Assembly: GCA_025890175.1 (NCBI GenBank)
Contig: JANPYM010000019.1
Coordinates: 186,001 to 250,000 of the forward strand
Direction: 5' to 3'
DNA from: Ciborinia camelliae
Taxonomy: Eukaryota; Ascomycota; Leotiomycetes; Helotiales; Sclerotiniaceae
DNA: 64,000 nucleotides
The position numbers and the translations under genes are program-made. The first letter of the stretch is position 1; every line of letters starts with the position of its first letter. Below, piece by piece: positions 41,555 through 50,605 of this stretch. A model generated the notes under the pieces. It was given only the letters and a program-made list of their open reading frames with translations, searched no databases and was not told the DNA's origin.

Positions 41555-41731
41555 AATGGTAGCAAGAATACAGTAAAACCGCCAGCGAAGAGCACAACAC
41601 CGAAGGCTGCGCAAAAATCAATACAATGTCAAATATGTGGCAGGCGCTTAAAACTTGATTTGTTGGCGGCACATGTGGAGCAACAAGGTGAAATAAGACG
41701 AATTGGGCGAATGAACGGCGGTGAGTACTAA
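41555..41731 (+). pseudogene. Zinc-finger-like fragment fused in frame
   Basis: Reads [20 protein letters not shown] then [20 protein letters not shown]. The CxxC...H spacing resembles a UBZ/C2HC-type finger, with the last ligand unclear. It is joined in frame to the transhydrogenase piece, making a chimeric ORF of about 95 codons that ends at 41731. Confidence 0.4.
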
Positions 41732-41836
41732 GGCTGCAATGGAATCTCCGAGTAGTAGGTAGTTGTTGGAACTTTGATAGAGGCTGATATTGAAGTAATT
41801 GGTTCGTAGAATCTCTAAGCCATTCCGCGTTGATGC

Positions 41837-41971
41837 GCAGAAGAGGAACGCAAGAGACAACTCGAAGAAGAGCAAGAACAAATCAAGGAGTAAGAGAGCC
41901 AATGGCGACAAGACCAAATACAAGAGGCCGCTACAGTTGCGGCAGCTGCGCGAGAAGAAACCCGTCGCGGT
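41837..41971 (+). pseudogene. Glu/Gln-rich coiled-coil fragment, unnamed
   Basis: Reads [40 protein letters not shown], then ETRR. A strong amphipathic helix. It is truncated where a PEX1 piece begins on the opposite strand. Confidence 0.5.
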
Positions 41972-42081
41972 TCGTTCGAAGAGATCGCGAATGGACTTTT
42001 CAGAAGCACCGATATATTTATTGAGGATTTCGGGTCCTTTAACACTTATGAAGTTCAGACCGCATTCTCCACCTGCCACTA
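41972..42081 (-). pseudogene. PEX1 AAA-ATPase (D2 domain) fragment
   Basis: The minus strand reads [20 protein letters not shown] then [16 protein letters not shown]. (A)[33 protein letters not shown] lies between Walker A and Walker B of the second AAA domain of Pex1, which exports the PEX5 receptor from peroxisomes. One inserted or changed residue (AGGE for AGE) is seen near the left edge. CDC48-type proteins are similar but read SIKGPELLTMWFGESE. Confidence 0.9.
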
Positions 42082-42480
42082 GAATATAGGGTTCGGCAAA
42101 TGGTAGGGTGATCATCCGAGATAAAACGCATTGGAAATCTCTTCTACCTTTCTTTGACAGGGTAGGGTAACCACTTTCTAAATACTTCGGTTATTTGGAT
42201 CGACACTAGGAAGTAAAAGACGTTTGGGAACGACTGCTGATTCTCCAGAGCCCCTTGAGGACTTATTCTTGTTCGCATATCGTTGTCGTAAAATTTCGGC
42301 TTTGATTGATTAAAGTAAGGTTGTTCTAGTGTTCTCAGTATTTCTCAATCCAGTAGTTCCAGTAGTTCCCGTAGGTCAGGTCAACAAGGCCAGGAAGAGA
42401 AGAAATGGACAAGAAGCGAAAACACCTGCGAAGAATCGACTTATCATCAATGTCTGGAAATCTTTTGCTGTTGCTGCCAT
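42082..42480 (+). pseudogene. Unnamed coding-like fragments
   Basis: 42197-42312 reads STLGSKRRLGTTADSPEPLE then DLFLFAYRCRKISALID and stops. 42380-42470 reads QQGQEEKKWTRSENTCEEST. Neither is recognised. Confidence 0.35.
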
Positions 42481-42770
42481 ATAAATCTTAATTTAATATT
42501 TTTAATTATAAATATTTTTAAGGAAAATTAAATATTATTAAATTTATTATTTTTTGTAATATTTTTAAAATTTGTAAATAAACAAAATAAAATATTTAAA
42601 ACGATATTAATTTATAATTATAGTGATCACATAATTAATCACATGACTATCATTCATTAGGCAGGGGCCTTGGCGTGATATTGTGTATATTATTTTTTGT
42701 TGGAAATATTTTTAGAATTTGTTTTAAATTGTAATGAGATTAATAAATTATCCCAACAATAACTTCTTGT
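42481..42770. repeat. AT-rich block with TGATCACATAATTAATCACATGA core
   Basis: AT-rich arms around a short imperfect palindrome, GTGATCACATAATTAATCAC (42623-42642). No coding frame. It resembles the motif seen beside other AT-rich blocks in this window. Confidence 0.5.
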
Positions 42771-43071
42771 GCAGATAGTGTAACAGACTGTCCAGCAAGA
42801 AAAACCGCTACCAGCGCTTCATCTGATGTCACATCCCAAAAAACGGTTTCTTCACCTCCTTCAACACTCTCAAATTCCCAGTACCAGTACCAAATTTACC
42901 ATCTGCATCTCCATCTACCCATCCATCCATCCATCCATTTATCCTACGTTGTTAGGAACCAATATGGCAGGTACGACTAGAGTTCTAGGTGGGCCTATAT
43001 AAACCTCAAGATCGTATATAATAAACAATCAACCTCTCTACACCCTACATCAAGAATCCTCACCCCCTCAA
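42771..43071. other. No confident gene
   Basis: A plus frame is open from 42790 to 43002, but the sequence is CATCCATC-rich and unconvincing. Confidence 0.35.
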
Positions 43072-43215
43072 CGTCTACACCCCGTCGCCCCCACGGACTC
43101 ACGAATTGCTTTACAAGACACCATCCTCCCTACCGGAGGGGGCTCGCAAGGCACCTCGCCTATCTTTATGCAAAAGGGCCAGATAGTCGTGACTTCTTAC
43201 AGAACGCAGCTTTAT
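43072..43215 (+). pseudogene. CYP52-type cytochrome P450 fragment
   Basis: Reads RLHPVAPTDSRIALQDTILP then TGGGSQGTSPIFMQKGQIVV. RL(H/Y)P.VP.N.R.A..DT.LP.GGG..G.SP(I/V)F..KG..V is the block after the ExxR motif in fungal P450s of the CYP52 (alkane/fatty acid omega-hydroxylase) type, bound to the ER membrane. The ExxR itself and the haem-binding Cys are missing. The family would continue Y.(V/T).(M/A)HRR; here TSYRTQLYR follows. Confidence 0.88.
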
Positions 43216-43735
43216 CGGGTTCGTTCTAGACTGTAGCCCTGTTGATGGTAATCAAACAAGAAAATTGAGGATCTTAAATACAGTGTTCGATAGATTACTA
43301 TTTCCTCGGTTCGTTACTCAATATCTTAGATACTACCACGCATTACCCATCACAACACTTGACGCAATAGCCCTTCCCTATCCCTTCCATATCCTTCTTA
43401 TCCTCATTCTCATCCTCAATCTCGTCCTCAATAATCTCATCCTCAATCTCGTTTTCCACGGGCCCATGCTACGAAAGGTACACGGTTTCTGTAAGCCCCG
43501 GGGTTTGATATCCAGTCTAGAATGGCCTGCTTTCATCAAAGAGGTTGTTATAGTTTCCGCATGCTGACGACTTTGTAACAAATTATACCCGCACCCTCTT
43601 AGCTCTACACCATCAATACTACAGAAGATTTATACCTACTATTGCTGGTCACCTTACTACCACATATGTGTGTTCATCACCCTGAGATGAACCGACAGTT
43701 ATTTCATGAGATCCTTGGTGGCCCCCAACAATGCC
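43216..43735. other. Doubtful coding sequence
   Basis: 43265-43567 plus is open, with a CTCATCCTCA-type repeated Leu/Ile run (43395-43450). 43670-43735 plus reads HHPEMNRQLFHEILGGPQQC. Not recognised. Confidence 0.3.
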
Positions 43736-43826
43736 CGTCGCAACGGGCCGGGAAATCCGATCGTTCAAAAACAATTGTTGGAACAGAATGGGATCATGCC
43801 GCTTCTTAATTGCTGTGTTTACGATA
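43736..43826 (+). pseudogene. Ataxin-10-like fragment
   Basis: Reads RRNGPGNPIVQKQLLEQNGI then MPLLNCCVYD. The pattern (N).(V)Q..(L/V)...(G)(I/L)..(L)LN.C..D(D/E).NP(F/Y)I+E is typical of the C-terminal armadillo-like domain of Ataxin-10 homologues (Ctr86-like in yeast). Here the frame leaves the pattern after YD. Confidence 0.55.
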
Positions 43827-44460
43827 AGTCGTTGCTAACTCAGCTAACTTATCTCTAGAAGCCTTTACTCTGCGATTAGGTTCTCTTCACTACACCGATT
43901 CGACTTAATACTACCACTACATTCCATAACAATCACAAGAAAAGGACAGTCAGTCTTTGACATTCAAGATCAAACAATCAAAACTGGGTGTGTTCACCAT
44001 AAACCCAATTTCAGCTGATGAACGACCACCCAATTGTGTAGTAATCAGCTGCATATACTGTGAAGAGAAGAATGATTGTTATGGACGTGTTGAACGTGAG
44101 GTTGTAGGGGGATTGTTGGAGGTTGGATTCGAATACCATGGCGGTAATGAGCTGTTTCACTTGTGTGTAACTTCTCCCTCGGCGGAACAAAACGAGAGAG
44201 TAAAGTTCAATGGACTAGGTCAAATGGGCAATCGACAGCGTGCATGCAGCGCTTGCGCAAGCGCAAGCGCTGGCGCAAGCAATGTATCATAAATAGTCTA
44301 GCTTGCAGATAGCAATACTACAGCTTTTACTACATTACAATAACTGTGACTCCATCAATAATAAAGTTTTTTGATCTCCAACCAACTTCAAATCTTCCTC
44401 CATTCCCGCTAATCGCGCCGCTGCAATATTATTCTATCATGAATTATGACGAATGACCAC
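43827..44460. other. Doubtful coding sequence; GCAAGCGC palindromes
   Basis: 43957-44292 plus is open (TINPISADERPPNCVVISCI). Its last part is a CGCTTGCGCAAGCGCAAGCG palindromic tract (44249-44280), so the end of the frame is not a gene. Confidence 0.3.
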
Positions 44461-44526
44461 GCCATGTTCAATCATGACAGCAATCCAGAAGACGTTACGT
44501 CTTTGTTCCATTTCCGCAAGCGAGAA
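44461..44526 (-). pseudogene. Fungal-specific transcription factor domain fragment
   Basis: The minus strand reads LAEMEQRRNVFWIAVMIEHG. (E).E.R+R.FW..(F/V).(L/I)(D/E) is the conserved RR.FW motif of the fungal transcription-factor middle homology region found in Zn2Cys6 regulators. The DNA-binding cluster is absent. Confidence 0.6.
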
Positions 44527-44529
44527 AAA

Positions 44530-44580
44530 TGGAAATCTAAGCCTAAGCCTTTGACTTCTTAGCTTTCTTGGCCTTAGCAG
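44530..44580 (-). pseudogene. Lys/Ala-rich C-terminal tail, unnamed
   Basis: The minus strand reads QAKKAAKAKKAKKSKA then a stop, as in tails of ribosomal or nucleolar proteins. Too simple to name. Confidence 0.3.
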
Positions 44581-44622
44581 CCTTCTTTGCTTGAAGCTGA
44601 AGATCGAATCAGGGGGTTGACC

Positions 44623-44688
44623 GGAAAGCAAACTGGCACTACTTTCAACGATATATGCTTAAAGCCCACTGGTGATGCTTGTGTCGTT
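44623..44688 (+). pseudogene. Possible NPC1/NCR1-like sterol transporter piece
   Basis: Reads GKQTGTTFNDICLKPTGDAC then VV and stops. (T)(L/F).D(I/F)C(L/F).PTG.(A/P)CVVQS is found in the luminal loop of NPC1/NCR1 sterol transporters. Only about 15 residues support the call. Confidence 0.45.
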
Positions 44689-44919
44689 TAATCTGTAGTG
44701 ATGTGAAATTATACATTCATACATTCATTCATTCATTCATACACTCTCTTTCGGGTTCTTTTCACCAGCTTCACAGAAACTATTCTGTTAACAGCGATTT
44801 TCCCTGAAACATTGTCGCAAAGGTATCTCGGGCGGAATACTAATTCTGCCCAATCAGAACGCCAAATCAAGTTCTTACATCGACGTGTGAGGGCGGAGGT
44901 GGAAAGGTCACAAAAAGGC

Positions 44920-45006
44920 AATGATGAATATATCGCGACACAATCATCCGATCGATCCGTCCACATTTATACCTTAAGAACGAAAGATGGACAATTTAGT
45001 CTCTAA
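44920..45006 (+). pseudogene. CAF-1 p60 (CAC2) WD-repeat fragment
   Basis: Reads NDEYIATQSSDRSVHIYTLR then TKDGQFSL and stops. NE(Y/F)(I/V)ATQSSDRSVHIY.LKTKDGQF is the conserved WD40 segment of chromatin assembly factor 1 subunit B (Cac2), which deposits H3-H4 in the nucleus. The preceding in-frame codons (44812-44919) do not match it. Confidence 0.85.
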
Positions 45007-45113
45007 AGACCAAGTGATACCCAACACCAATCTTCCGAGTCTCCCTACTTCATCATCTTCTTGTCATAATACACCCGACAACCTTTCTTGACCATCAAAT
45101 CATCAGAACATAT

Positions 45114-45404
45114 TCAGACACCCTCTGATGCTGAATTGAAAAAATCACCCGAAATCACCAATTCCGAATCTGCCGAATATTCTTCAAGCAAGTTTTCACA
45201 TCCATTAGGCGTTTGCCTCCTTTGACTCGCCAAGTCTGTGAAGTGGAGTTTTTTGCTTGGATCGGCTTCTTCCCTCAACTTTTCTACTCGAGCTCCTATG
45301 TCGGTGATATTGGTCGGCATTCTTCTTAAACTCCCTCTTCTTGAGTTGTCTTTCTTGAGAAGACCGGTTGTACCAGTAGGTGATGATTGAAGGTTAATTG
45401 GCAT
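45114..45404 (-). pseudogene. Unnamed coding-like minus fragment
   Basis: The minus strand reads NSRRGSLRRMPTNITDIGAR, VEKLREEADPSKKLHFTDLA, then NGCENLLEEYSADSELVIS. Charged and helical, likely real coding. Family unknown. Confidence 0.45.
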
Positions 45405-45497
45405 TGGAAAGAATTAAACAAGTAAACAAACGACGATGTTGAGCTTGCCTTTTCTGAGCTATGAGAAGATGCTGATGGTGCTTTCGTCACAGGCGAA

Positions 45498-45952
45498 TTG
45501 GTTCCGGATGTTGCGCTATCATTCAGACCAAGCTCGCCCAGATCATTTCAACTGAGTAAAGCTCCGGACTTCAACTCCAATATACCAACTCAACTGCAAC
45601 CTCCCCCAAGAACCCATTCCGCTACTGCGGGTGCAAGCTCATGCGCCGCGCCAAAATACCCGGTACCGGTATTTTTCTCATCGTTGCATCAAGAATATCT
45701 TATCATCGGACAGCAACCGAGTAAACCATCTCGTGGGCTGTTCAATCGGTCCTTGCGCGTTTACTTGCCTCATCTTCATCATGACCATTTGTTGCCGTCT
45801 CCCCAGCTACTTCATCATGTCCTCTTACTCTCGCACGTTCGCGATATCAGCACATTAGTCGAGGACATGCTTAGCAATGGTTCTCAATGCAATTTCCGCA
45901 AGTCACCTTCGAAAGGCAACATTGTACCCCCGCCTATCTCTTCTCTAGAACT
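45498..45952 (+). pseudogene. Long chimeric open frame, unnamed
   Basis: 162 codons are open from 45498 (ELVPDVALSFRPSSPRSFQL; later PVPVFFSSLHQEYLIIGQQP; later DISTLVEDMLSNGSQCNF). The texture changes several times, as in a join of several pieces that share a frame by chance. None is recognised. Confidence 0.35.
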
Positions 45953-46045
45953 CACTTTGCCCGTGATTGCCAAGCTCAAGCTATGAAGTGCTATGCATGC
46001 GGAAGAACTGGTCACAGTTCCCGTGAGTGCACTAGCCCTAACGGT
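45953..46045 (+). pseudogene. GIS2/CNBP-type zinc-knuckle protein fragment
   Basis: Reads HFARDCQAQAMKCYACGRTG then HSSRECTSPNG. It holds the tail of one CCHC knuckle (H....C) and one complete C..C...GH....C knuckle. HFARDCQAQAMKCYACG+.GHISRDCTAPNGG is characteristic of fungal Gis2/Byr3, a cytoplasmic mRNA-binding translational regulator. Confidence 0.9.
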
Positions 46046-46565
46046 GTATCGATGGCGTTTCGGGCATGAGGTAAAAGTATAGGAATTCGACTAATTTGAG
46101 CTTTACTTCGCGACTGGTTTCTCGAGATTTACTGGAGCCGTTGTACGGCCGAGCCAGCGCACGCTAGCGCGGACTAGCGTCTACATAGCGCCTATATAAG
46201 AATCTACCTTAGTATAGCTTAATCAACAATATCTTGTGGGACTGGTTTTGGTTGTTGTTCTTGAATATTCTATTGCTGTCCGAGTTTATTTAATATATAT
46301 GCGAGCTAAGTGACTGTTACAGAAGAGCATATGCATAACTCTTCTTATATCAACACCACGGCTGGATATGTACCACGGGTGAACTTCAACGAGCAAACGA
46401 GTCCCAGCTTACAGGGGGCGTTAATGGTTCAAGATATAAAAAGGTCTGGAAATTTGTCAAGTCCATCTTCTCATCGCATTTGCAACCTTCCTTTCAGCTA
46501 CATCTACATTCTCTTCTTGTTCAGTTCTGAGAACTTCAACTTTATACACTCTTTAAATTCTACCT
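46046..46565. other. GC palindromes and doubtful coding
   Basis: 46150-46200 carries GCGCACGCTAGCGCGGACTAGCG palindromic steps like those at 60.7 kb. 46310-46480 plus (YINTTAGYVPRVNFNEQTSP) may be coding. Confidence 0.35.
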
Positions 46566-46724
46566 CTCGATACCGCCGATGAATTAGATGCCAAACTCAA
46601 GAAATACCATAGCAATTTCACCGAGATAGAAGCGCATCTAAGAAGTCTGGAACAAAGCACGGCGCAACAAACACAAGCTTTACTTGCACGCAGAAGTGGA
46701 AGAGCTTATCAGCAGGAAGCATAA
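46566..46724 (+). pseudogene. Possible NUP49-like nucleoporin coiled-coil fragment
   Basis: Reads LDTADELDAKLKKYHSNFTE, IEAHLRSLEQSTAQQTQALL, then ARRSGRAYQQEA and stops. The (Y)...(I/F).EIE.HL+..E coiled-coil phrase is like the C-terminal domain of fungal Nup49/Nsp1-complex nucleoporins. Coding character is clear; the family name is tentative. Confidence 0.45.
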
Positions 46725-47768
46725 AGGCGAGGTTAGCCGTTAGCGGGATGCTTGCATGCATGCATGCAGGGCAAGGCAGGGTGGAAGTTGAAAGGTTTAT
46801 CAATTCCATTCCGCTCCGCCCCTAAATTCCTTTCCATTAAACTCTATCCAGACTTACCTCCTCATGAATATTTCACAAATCCAATGAATAAAATAAAATA
46901 AAATAAAAAAATTCTAAGGCAGCGATAAGCAAGACTTTTCCGCCCCTGTCAGCTTACTTACCACCTTCTAAATCCTTCAACTGCCTATTATAGGTAACAC
47001 TCCCGAATTCATCTCGCTATGTTTTTGGACGTGAGCATTGTAGTGAACACGATTCAAGAATCGCATCATAACCATCTGAGAGTCATCGCTGACCCAACAG
47101 CCACTATACACATCATTAGCGATGACAAATCGATTGAATGCGTATGAAGAGAAGCTCACATGAAAGCAGTTGGCTGTTTAAGATTGAGGTGAAGATTTGA
47201 CTGTCAAGTACTTCCCAAAAAGACGAGCAAGAACCGAGGGGGCTTCATAGACGAGGTTTCGCTCTGCTTTGAGGAGCAATTTGCATGGAATGCCATCGGA
47301 AGAAAGTATATCTTAAATAGAGTGATGATAAACAAAAAACTTATTATAAGCTAATGGGTTAAATTTAACAAAAAAAAGTTTAAAAGTTACCCTTTTTTTG
47401 CTCGAAAGCTTTTGACGCTAATTATTGGAGGGCTATTGGAGGGCGGGGTTCTAAATTGATTCACATACACCCCCCGTGTGTTTAAAGGGTGGGGCATGGG
47501 GAGGATGATTGGTACGTTGACATTGGTAAGAAAATTAGCCATTGACTTCTAAAATTACTGGAAATAAATCTTTGCACACAGATGCAGATTTAACTTACGC
47601 TCAATGAAAGCAATCAATCTTCCAGTCCTTCCTCCAACTTTCCCTAGGGCATTTCCAATGTTTTTGGAGGACTTGGTTTTATGGCGGCTGCATGGGCGAT
47701 GTTGTAGCTTTTGGGTTGGGGTTGGGATTCATGCTTTGCTTCCAGAAAGCAACAAGGAAGGAGTGACA
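46725..47768. other. Doubtful coding pieces only
   Basis: 46977-47159 can be read in both directions (minus NRFVIANDVYSGCWVSDDSQ; plus NTIQESHHNHLRVIADPTAT). 47652-47697 plus reads GISNVFGGLGFMAAAWAML, a possible membrane helix. None is named. Confidence 0.35.
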
Positions 47769-47857
47769 ACTTGCCAAGGTTCCAGCGCGAACCTGGACGT
47801 CTGTGACGTTGTAGTCGATAGTGCAATGAGCTGCGGTAATGACAGTGTAGGCGTTCA
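47769..47857 (-). pseudogene. Trypsin-like serine protease fragment
   Basis: The minus strand reads NAYTVITAAHCTIDYNVTDV then QVRAGTLAS. (V/I).TAAHC is the catalytic-His motif of S1 proteases and VRAGT/VRVGS follows as in trypsins. The Asp and Ser of the triad are outside. Probably a secreted fungal trypsin. Confidence 0.9.
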
Positions 47858-48196
47858 TTTCTTTTCTCCTCTTGGTCCAAATCTCAATTGATGAGGAGAA
47901 CAACTTTGAGCTTCGATGAATTAAGATGAACAGATAGACAGCGTGGCAGCCACAATGATAGAGTCTTATGGAAATAGCACGTGAGAAATGATTTTAGGGA
48001 AAAGTTGAAGTTAAAGTTAAGATTCAGGTTGGATTTAGATCCGCGATTGTCCATTGATCTTTCGACAGAAAAAATAGTCTTTTTGGGTAGGTTTGTATGT
48101 AGGTTTGTATGTATGTAATCCTATCTACCTACCTACCTACATACCTAGATACCTAAATACCTAAATACAATGGAATGGGATTGGTTTTGTTTTATC
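47858..48196. other. No gene; CTACCTAC tract
   Basis: TACCTACCTACCTACATACC steps at 48120-48170. Nothing coding is recognised. Confidence 0.45.
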
Positions 48197-48214
48197 TTAG
48201 GGTTAGGGTTAGGG
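48197..48214 (+). repeat. Interstitial telomeric repeat (TTAGGG type)
   Basis: TTAGGGTTAGGGTTAGGG, three exact units, opposite in orientation to the one at 41.2 kb. It is followed directly by coding-like Arg-rich sequence. Confidence 0.92.
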
Positions 48215-48636
48215 CGACGGCCAGCGCCGTTTGCAGGAAGGCGCGCCGCGTCAATGTGAAGGTGAGGTCGCAGAACTTGAGGGGAATAACGGAGGAATAG
48301 ACGGTTGAGTCTTTATTTATCCTTTGCGGTTGTAGACGCATTCAAGGAGTGGAATGTGAACACCATACTTGTGCCATTATCAAACCAACATCCAACTACA
48401 TTGTGTTACTATAACATATGTCCATTTATCATGCGCAACAGTTGGATTCGTTCATGCACCAACGATAATGTGGCGAAAATCTTGATTGAGATATGGCCTG
48501 TCAACCTGGCAGTTTTCCAATTCACCCTAAAGGGCTGAAGATTGGCCAATACTGTTCCTTACGCCGAGTTGTGTACTATGGCTGGAAATTCTTTTAGAAA
48601 AGCCTTCAAAACCCCAAAAAACAAAATCTCGAAATT
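48215..48636. other. Doubtful coding pieces only
   Basis: 48215-48298 plus reads CRKARRVNVKVRSQNLRGIT. 48305-48538 plus is open. Not recognised. Confidence 0.3.
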
Positions 48637-48744
48637 CGAACACTTCAAGGAGGTCAACCGGAAGCTTCTAAATCTCCAACCAATGATGAATCCTCGTCAC
48701 AGCCACCCAAGAAACATCGACAAAAGAAACGAAAGCGACCCTAA
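48637..48744 (+). pseudogene. Basic C-terminal tail of an unnamed protein
   Basis: Reads QPEASKSPTNDESSSQPPKK then HRQKKRKRP and TAA at 48742. A bipartite basic tail looks like a nuclear localisation signal at a true C terminus. Confidence 0.4.
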
Positions 48745-49536
48745 CCCACTTGAGTTGGAGCTTGTTCAAGACCAACTTCTAGTGAGGGAGCCATTATGTG
48801 AAATTTGTAGGAATATTTGACATGAATGTTATATATATCTGATACCAACCAAAGTCGTCCATTAATTTTATTATTTTATTAATTAATTTATAAAAAATAT
48901 AATTTTATATTCAGAATCCGATTCAGATAGTACGTATGTACGTATCTAGGTAGGTAGGTATACAGTGTAAGCCATTTTCAGCCTACCTAGATACCTAAGA
49001 AGGAGTAAGATAGGTAGGTAGTAATAGGATTCAGGCTGCCTATCTTCTTTTCTACCGCAGGCGTTCAGCGGAGCCTCTTGGTGGGCTTGTCATGTCTGTT
49101 ATTGGTATGTACCTACTATTTTCAAGTCATACTAGTAGGAACCTTCTGATTATCTCGTGCCGGCTTGGAAATTCAAATACTTCATCTCACCACCATTTGA
49201 TTGTTTTTAGTATCACAACCCAAGGGTCTAGCCCTAAACTAACTACAAATCCTGAAAGTTCCATCACCCTTTCTACACGCCATCCATCCTACTAACAATG
49301 TTATCGAACAGCTGTTGCTGATATGTCAAACCTTGAACTGTTCTGAAGTTGCCTGCCAAGGCGAATGTTGATGGTCATTTACTTCTCAAGAGTAATCTTA
49401 CAATGCGCTATTGCAAAATATACCCTCTGAAATTGCCGAGATGGCCATTAATGCAGCATGCCTGTCTCTCCATGCTTCAGATGGAGAGAGTAGATGAAGT
49501 CTTTTATATCACTGACATTATTATTGATGTCTGCAG
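48745..49536. other. Doubtful coding pieces only
   Basis: 49406-49483 plus reads NIPSEIAEMAINAACLSLHA then SDGESR. 48850-48910 is AT-rich and 48935-48960 is an AGGTAGGTAGG tract. Confidence 0.35.
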
Positions 49537-49616
49537 GTGAGCAGTTCGGATAAAAAGAAAGATGAAGCCACCAAGCTCGGTGCACACGAATTCATCGCAA
49601 CTAGAGGTGCTAAGGA
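49537..49616 (+). pseudogene. NADP-dependent zinc alcohol dehydrogenase (ADH6-like) fragment
   Basis: Reads VSSSDKKKDEATKLGAHEFI then ATRGAK. (V/I)S.S..KK.(D/E)A.KLGA..(F/Y)(I/V)AT is the Rossmann-fold NADP-specificity loop (SxxK/R) in cinnamyl-alcohol-dehydrogenase-like ADH6/7 enzymes. The zinc ligands are outside. Confidence 0.87.
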
Positions 49617-49733
49617 GCTGCCGCTGATACATTTGCGACGACTAAAAATCCTGTACGTTCCGGCACAGCGAAAGATGACTTTGATGCAGCCTTTGCAGGT
49701 TTTGGAAGCTCTAGCAAAGCCTCGGAACGTATC
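49617..49733 (+). pseudogene. Possible EDE1/EH-domain endocytosis protein fragment
   Basis: In another frame from the ADH piece it reads AAADTFATTKNPVRSGTAKD then DFDAAFAGFGSSSKASER. (K)(D)DFD.AFA.(F/L)G is typical of the disordered or cargo regions of Ede1-like proteins. Tentative. Confidence 0.45.
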
Positions 49734-50224
49734 TGGAAATTCTTCATAATTGTTTAGGGTGAGAGGAGGACGGGATTTGGATCGGGGTTCTTGGGCTGAT
49801 GAATGTGAACGGTGGGAACGATGCGATCGGTCTATTTTTTAGATGCAAATGATAATGGAATCCTGTCCGGGTAAAACCGTCGTCTCGGGTGTAATGGGAT
49901 TTGCCCTCGGTGGAGCCTGCTGACTATATATCCATGGGTGAAAGATCTGCTGTAGGTTGACTGAAAGGCTAAAATACTCACACCAGCGAAAACTTTGTAC
50001 AAAATTCTAGATTTAAACCCCCCCTGCCAAAATAAAAATTGTTCTGTGCCTTAAATTGCAAGTGTGTTGCGATACCAGTGAATCTGCAGGGCAGATTCAC
50101 CGGGGCGCGGCCGCGTGCGGGCATATAAGCTCGCAGATCGATCGTAGATCGATCTGCATGCTTTTTATAATATACTATTTCATACTTTTGATATTTCAAT
50201 ACCACCGAGGTGATTCGACAGTGA
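49734..50224. other. No gene; two perfect short hairpins
   Basis: GAATCTGC-AGG-GCAGATTC at 50083-50101 and GCAGATCGATC-GTA-GATCGATCTGC near 50132-50156 are perfect inverted repeats with 3-base loops, separated by a GC-rich GGGGCGCGGCCGCG segment. They may be the end of a mobile element; no coding. Confidence 0.6.
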
Positions 50225-50347
50225 GTGAACGAGGAGATACCAGCGTACTTCGCTCATAAGGTTGTCAAAGCTAAGACGGCTAGAAAGCCTCTTCCTTCTT
50301 CTTCCTCTATCAAGAGTAAAGTCAGCAGAGTGAGCAAAGCCTTGAAC
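50225..50347 (+). pseudogene. Basic coding-like fragment fused in frame to ARP2 piece
   Basis: Reads [20 protein letters not shown] then [16 protein letters not shown]. Coding-like and Lys/Ser-rich. The family is unknown. The frame continues into ARP2. Confidence 0.4.
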
Positions 50348-50455
50348 AGAACAGCGGATTTTGAAACCGTTCGACAAATTAAGGAGAAGCTCTGCTATGT
50401 CTCGTATGATTTAGAGTTGGATCAACGCTTGAGCGAGGATACAACTGTATTGGTC
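50348..50455 (+). pseudogene. Actin-related protein 2 (ARP2) fragment
   Basis: Reads [20 protein letters not shown] then [40 protein letters not shown]+L.EETTVLV is specific for Arp2, a nucleating subunit of the Arp2/3 complex of cortical actin. Arp3 and actin differ here. It is one internal piece of about 390 residues. Confidence 0.95.
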
Positions 50456-50605
50456 TCCGTCCGCGTCGCCACGAGCGCCTACGGTCTCCACCTTCTCGGC
50501 AAAGTCCTCCTCCCCGAAACCGATCAACAATATTTCATGTTCCGTGCATTCATCGCCGGAGATTCCGACACCGCGAAACTCAATATTAATGTGTTTCTTT
50601 TGTAG
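50456..50605 (+). pseudogene. Unnamed fragment fused in frame after ARP2
   Basis: Continues [40 protein letters not shown], then KLNINVFLL and stops. It looks conserved but I cannot name it. The whole frame 50225-50605 (126 codons with ATG) is a three-part chimera. Confidence 0.45.

Noticed and set aside
41972..42081. CDC48/p97 instead of PEX1
   Set aside because: The residues [16 protein letters not shown] fit PEX1 (or PEX6/NVL types) and not the KGPELLTMWFGESE of CDC48.
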